Assembly (NCBI GenBank): GCA_018716795.1
Contig: DVJK01000181.1
Coordinates: 1-6,544 of the forward strand
DNA from: Candidatus Scatomorpha merdipullorum
Lineage (GTDB): Bacteria; Bacillota; Clostridia; Oscillospirales; Oscillospiraceae
Direction: 5' to 3'
DNA: 6,544 nt
The notes beneath the pieces were generated by a model. The model was given only the letters and a program-made list of their open reading frames with translations, did not search any database and was not told the origin of the DNA. The stretch's first letter is position 1. Each line of letters opens with the position of its first letter. Positions 4,898 through 6,544 of this stretch are shown piece after piece. A program made the position numbers and the translations under genes.

Positions 4898-6352
4898 TCA
4901 CTCTTTTTCCTCCTTCTCGCGTTCGCTTATTTTCTGCTCAAAACGGCTCTTGGCCGCCTTTTTGGGCACCTCGCAGGGGTATTCGCCCGTGAAGCAGGCC
5001 GCGCAGAAGTTGAGCTTGGGATTGTCGGCCAGCTTGTGGACGTTCTCGCAGCTGAGGTAGCCTATCGAGTCGACGCCGATTATCTCGCGTATCTCCTCTA
5101 TCGAGTGCTGCGCGGCGATGAGGTTGTCGCGGCTGTCTATGTCCGTGCCGAAGTAGCAGGGGTACAAAAACGGCGGCGCGCTGAGCCTGACGTGGACCTC
5201 CTTCGCCCCGGCCTCGCGCAGGAGGTCGACAATGCGGGCTATCGTCGTGCCGCGGACAATGGAGTCGTCGACGAGTATGACGCGCTTATCGCGCACCGTG
5301 GAGGCGACGGCGTTGAGCTTTATCCGCACGGCGTTCTCGCGGCTGGCCTGTCCGGGCTGGATGAAGGTGCGGCCGATGTATTTGTTCTTGACGAAGCCTA
5401 CGCCGTAGGGTATGCCGCTCTGCCTGGAATAGCCGAGCGCGGCGTCTAGGCCGGAGTCGGGCACGCCTATGACGACGTCCGCCTGCACGGGATGCTCGAG
5501 CGCGAGGAAGGCGCCCGCCCTCTGGCGCGCGGTGTGGACGCAGCTGCCGTCTATGACGGAGTCGGGGCGCGCGAAGTAGATGAACTCGAAGACGCACTCG
5601 GCGCTCGGCCCGCCGCAGTGGCTGCGGTCGGACTCTATGCCGTTCTCGCGGGAGATAGTGACCACCTCGCCGGGCTCGACGTCGCGGACGAACCTCGCGC
5701 CTATGGCGTCGAGGGCGCAGCTCTCGCTTGCGACGGCCCAGCCGTCGGGCAGCTCGCCTATGCACAGCGGGCGGAAGCCCAGCGGGTCGCGGGCGGCGAT
5801 GAGCTTGCGCGGGCTCATGACGGCGAGGGAGTACGCGCCCTTGAGGCTGTCCAGCGCGGCGCAGACGGCGGCCTCGATGGAGCCGGTGCGAAGCCGCTCG
5901 CGGGTTATGACGTAGCTTATGACCTCGCTGTCCGAGGTGCCGGAGAAGATTGCGCCCTTGAGCTCGAGCTCCATGCGCAGCTCGCTGGCGTTGGTGATGT
6001 TGCCGTTGTGCGCGAGGGCCATGCCGCCCTTGACGTGGCGGACGACGAGGGGCTGGGCGTTCTCCCGCGTGCAGCCGCCCGTGGTGCCGTAGCGGCAGTG
6101 GCCGACGGCCATCTGGCCGCGGGGCAGGCGGCGCAGGACGTCCTTGGTGAAGACGTCGCTGACAAGGCCGACGTCCTTGTAGCCGCTTATCACGCCGTCG
6201 TCGTTTATCGCTATGCCGCAGCTCTCCTGGCCGCGGTGCTGGAGGGCGTAGAGCGCGCGGTAGGTCATGTGGACGACGTCCTCTCCACCGCCGGTTATAA
6301 CGCCGAATACGCCGCACTCCTCGTGCAGCTTGTCAAAGTAGTTGCTGTCCAT
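4898..6352 (-). CDS. purF: Glutamine PRPP amidotransferase, Fe-S type with propeptide
   Basis: Committed step of purine synthesis: PRPP and glutamine give 5-phosphoribosylamine, in the cytosol. The product is 484 residues, normal for the family. An N-terminal class II glutaminase domain has Cys13 in HEECGVFG as the expected nucleophile, exposed after removal of a 12-residue propeptide. It is followed by LQHRGQESCGIA (37-48), HCRYGTTG (85-92), AHNGNITN (114-121) and GTSDSEV (138-144). The C-terminal phosphoribosyltransferase domain has VPDSG (297-301) and the PRPP loop VILVDDSIVRGTT (358-370). Cys253, Cys399, Cys450 and Cys453 (FCAACFTGEYP) sit where the Bacillus subtilis enzyme binds its [4Fe-4S] cluster, so this is the Fe-S, probably oxygen-sensitive and nucleotide-inhibited type. 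ATG 6352 lies 6 bases after the purC stop with only a weak GAG-like site. Its TGA overlaps the purM GTG. A lysine/glutamate-rich tail (464-484) looks flexible. Confidence 0.98.
   Translation of the reverse strand: MDSNYFDKLHEECGVFGVITGGGEDVVHMTYRALYALQHRGQESCGIAINDDGVISGYKDVGLVSDVFTKDVLRRLPRGQMAVGHCRYGTTGGCTRENAQPLVVRHVKGGMALAHNGNITNASELRMELELKGAIFSGTSDSEVISYVITRERLRTGSIEAAVCAALDSLKGAYSLAVMSPRKLIAARDPLGFRPLCIGELPDGWAVASESCALDAIGARFVRDVEPGEVVTISRENGIESDRSHCGGPSAECVFEFIYFARPDSVIDGSCVHTARQRAGAFLALEHPVQADVVIGVPDSGLDAALGYSRQSGIPYGVGFVKNKYIGRTFIQPGQASRENAVRIKLNAVASTVRDKRVILVDDSIVRGTTIARIVDLLREAGAKEVHVRLSAPPFLYPCYFGTDIDSRDNLIAAQHSIEEIREIIGVDSIGYLSCENVHKLADNPKLNFCAACFTGEYPCEVPKKAAKSRFEQKISEREKEEKE
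4909..4915 (-). promoter_or_regulatory. Strong ribosome-binding site for the purM GTG start
   Basis: AAGGAGG on the minus strand, 7 bases before GTG 4901-4899, lies inside the last purF codons. It supports the unusual GTG start overlapping the purF TGA. Confidence 0.75.
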
Positions 6353-6358
6353 ATCGTC

Positions 6359-6544
6359 TCAGTCGCCGATAATGCGGCGCATAACCTCCTGGTAGGCGTC
6401 CTCCACCCCGCCGAGGTCGCGGCGGAAGCGGTCCTTGTCCAGCTTCTCGTGGGTCTTGACATCCCAGAAGCGGCAGGTGTCGGGGCTTATCTCGTCGGCG
6501 AGCACTATCGTGCCGTCGGGCAGGCGGCCGAACTCGAGCTTGAA
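6359..6544 (-). CDS. purC: SAICAR synthetase, C-terminal 61 residues only
   Basis: PurC uses ATP to join aspartate to CAIR, giving SAICAR (step 8). Only the last 61 codons and TGA (6361-6359) are inside the window; family proteins are about 230-240 residues, so most of the gene lies to the right. The visible end is typical: FKLEFGRLPDG, then the highly conserved DEISPDTCRFWD (residues 16-27 of the visible part), the KLDKDRFRRDLGG stretch and a final helix EDAYQEVMRRIIGD. No damage is seen. purF begins 6 bases downstream, so the two are surely co-transcribed. The operon promoter must lie beyond the right edge. Confidence 0.95.
   Translation of the reverse strand, partial: FKLEFGRLPDGTIVLADEISPDTCRFWDVKTHEKLDKDRFRRDLGGVEDAYQEVMRRIIGD

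Larger units (their letters stand above)
3861..4901 (-). pseudogene. purM: AIR synthetase (FGAM cyclo-ligase) interrupted by one in-frame TAA
   Basis: PurM uses ATP to close the imidazole ring, FGAM to AIR (step 5). Read through, the frame has 346 codons, the normal family size (about 345), with no frameshift. Codon 149 is TAA (4457-4455). The first part (148 residues) carries YRAAGVDITAG (8-18), ATP-binding SGTDGVGTKLKLAF (62-75), the CVNDVVCCGA region (91-100) and GGETAEMPGF (139-148). The second resumes in frame with GEDEYDLAGFAVGIV and continues through PSSGVHSNGFSLVR, ALSHITGGGFYENVP and ADAYICGEI to TGA. In relatives the residue after MPGF or MPGM is Tyr, so one base change (TAC or TAT to TAA) explains the break. 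Start GTG 4901 overlaps the purF stop (GTGA) and follows an AAGGAGG site by 7 bases. Either a recent nonsense mutation or a sequencing error is likely. The only later Met soon after (4406) has no ribosome-binding site. Confidence 0.93.

Noticed and set aside
5286..6317. A 343-codon minus-strand open frame inside purF
   Set aside because: It is an alternative frame of purF, extremely Arg/Pro/His-rich, and the purF frame carries all catalytic motifs.

Overview
This window is a run of de novo purine biosynthesis genes, all read from the minus strand (right to left). In transcription order it holds: the 3' end of purC (6359-6544), purF (4898-6352), purM broken by one in-frame TAA (3861-4901), purN (3286-3864), a PurO-type IMP cyclohydrolase (2593-3282), a stand-alone AICAR transformylase equal to the C-terminal half of PurH (1484-2596), a 456-base non-coding gap (1028-1483), and the first 342 codons of purD (1-1027). 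Long open frames on the plus strand and in other minus frames are GC-rich shadows of these genes.

Pathway logic: PurF makes phosphoribosylamine from PRPP and glutamine. PurD adds glycine, PurN formylates GAR, PurM closes the first imidazole ring, and PurC adds aspartate to CAIR. The AICAR transformylase and the IMP cyclohydrolase then carry out the last two steps to IMP. purC to the AICAR transformylase forms one tightly packed operon, with 4-base stop/start overlaps (GTGA, GTGA, ATGA) at three junctions and 3-6 base gaps at the other two. purD is set apart by a structured gap that has its own candidate promoter and ribosome-binding site.

Organism (inference): GC-rich DNA, a PurF of the Bacillus type with a propeptide and four cysteines placed as [4Fe-4S] ligands, strong AGGAGG-like ribosome-binding sites, and small-hairpin intergenic repeats suggest a GC-rich anaerobic Clostridia member (Oscillospiraceae-like). 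Other anaerobic phyla are not excluded.

Points of interest: (1) purM is full length and well conserved except for one TAA where the family has Tyr. (2) Bifunctional PurH is replaced, at the usual purH position, by two separate single-function genes. (3) The purH-purD gap holds a tandem set of mini-hairpins with GNA-type triloops, a perfect 16-base palindrome, and a hairpin with a U-tract facing against the operon. I see no phage, defence, CRISPR, transposase, tRNA or rRNA genes, and no clear undescribed multi-gene system.
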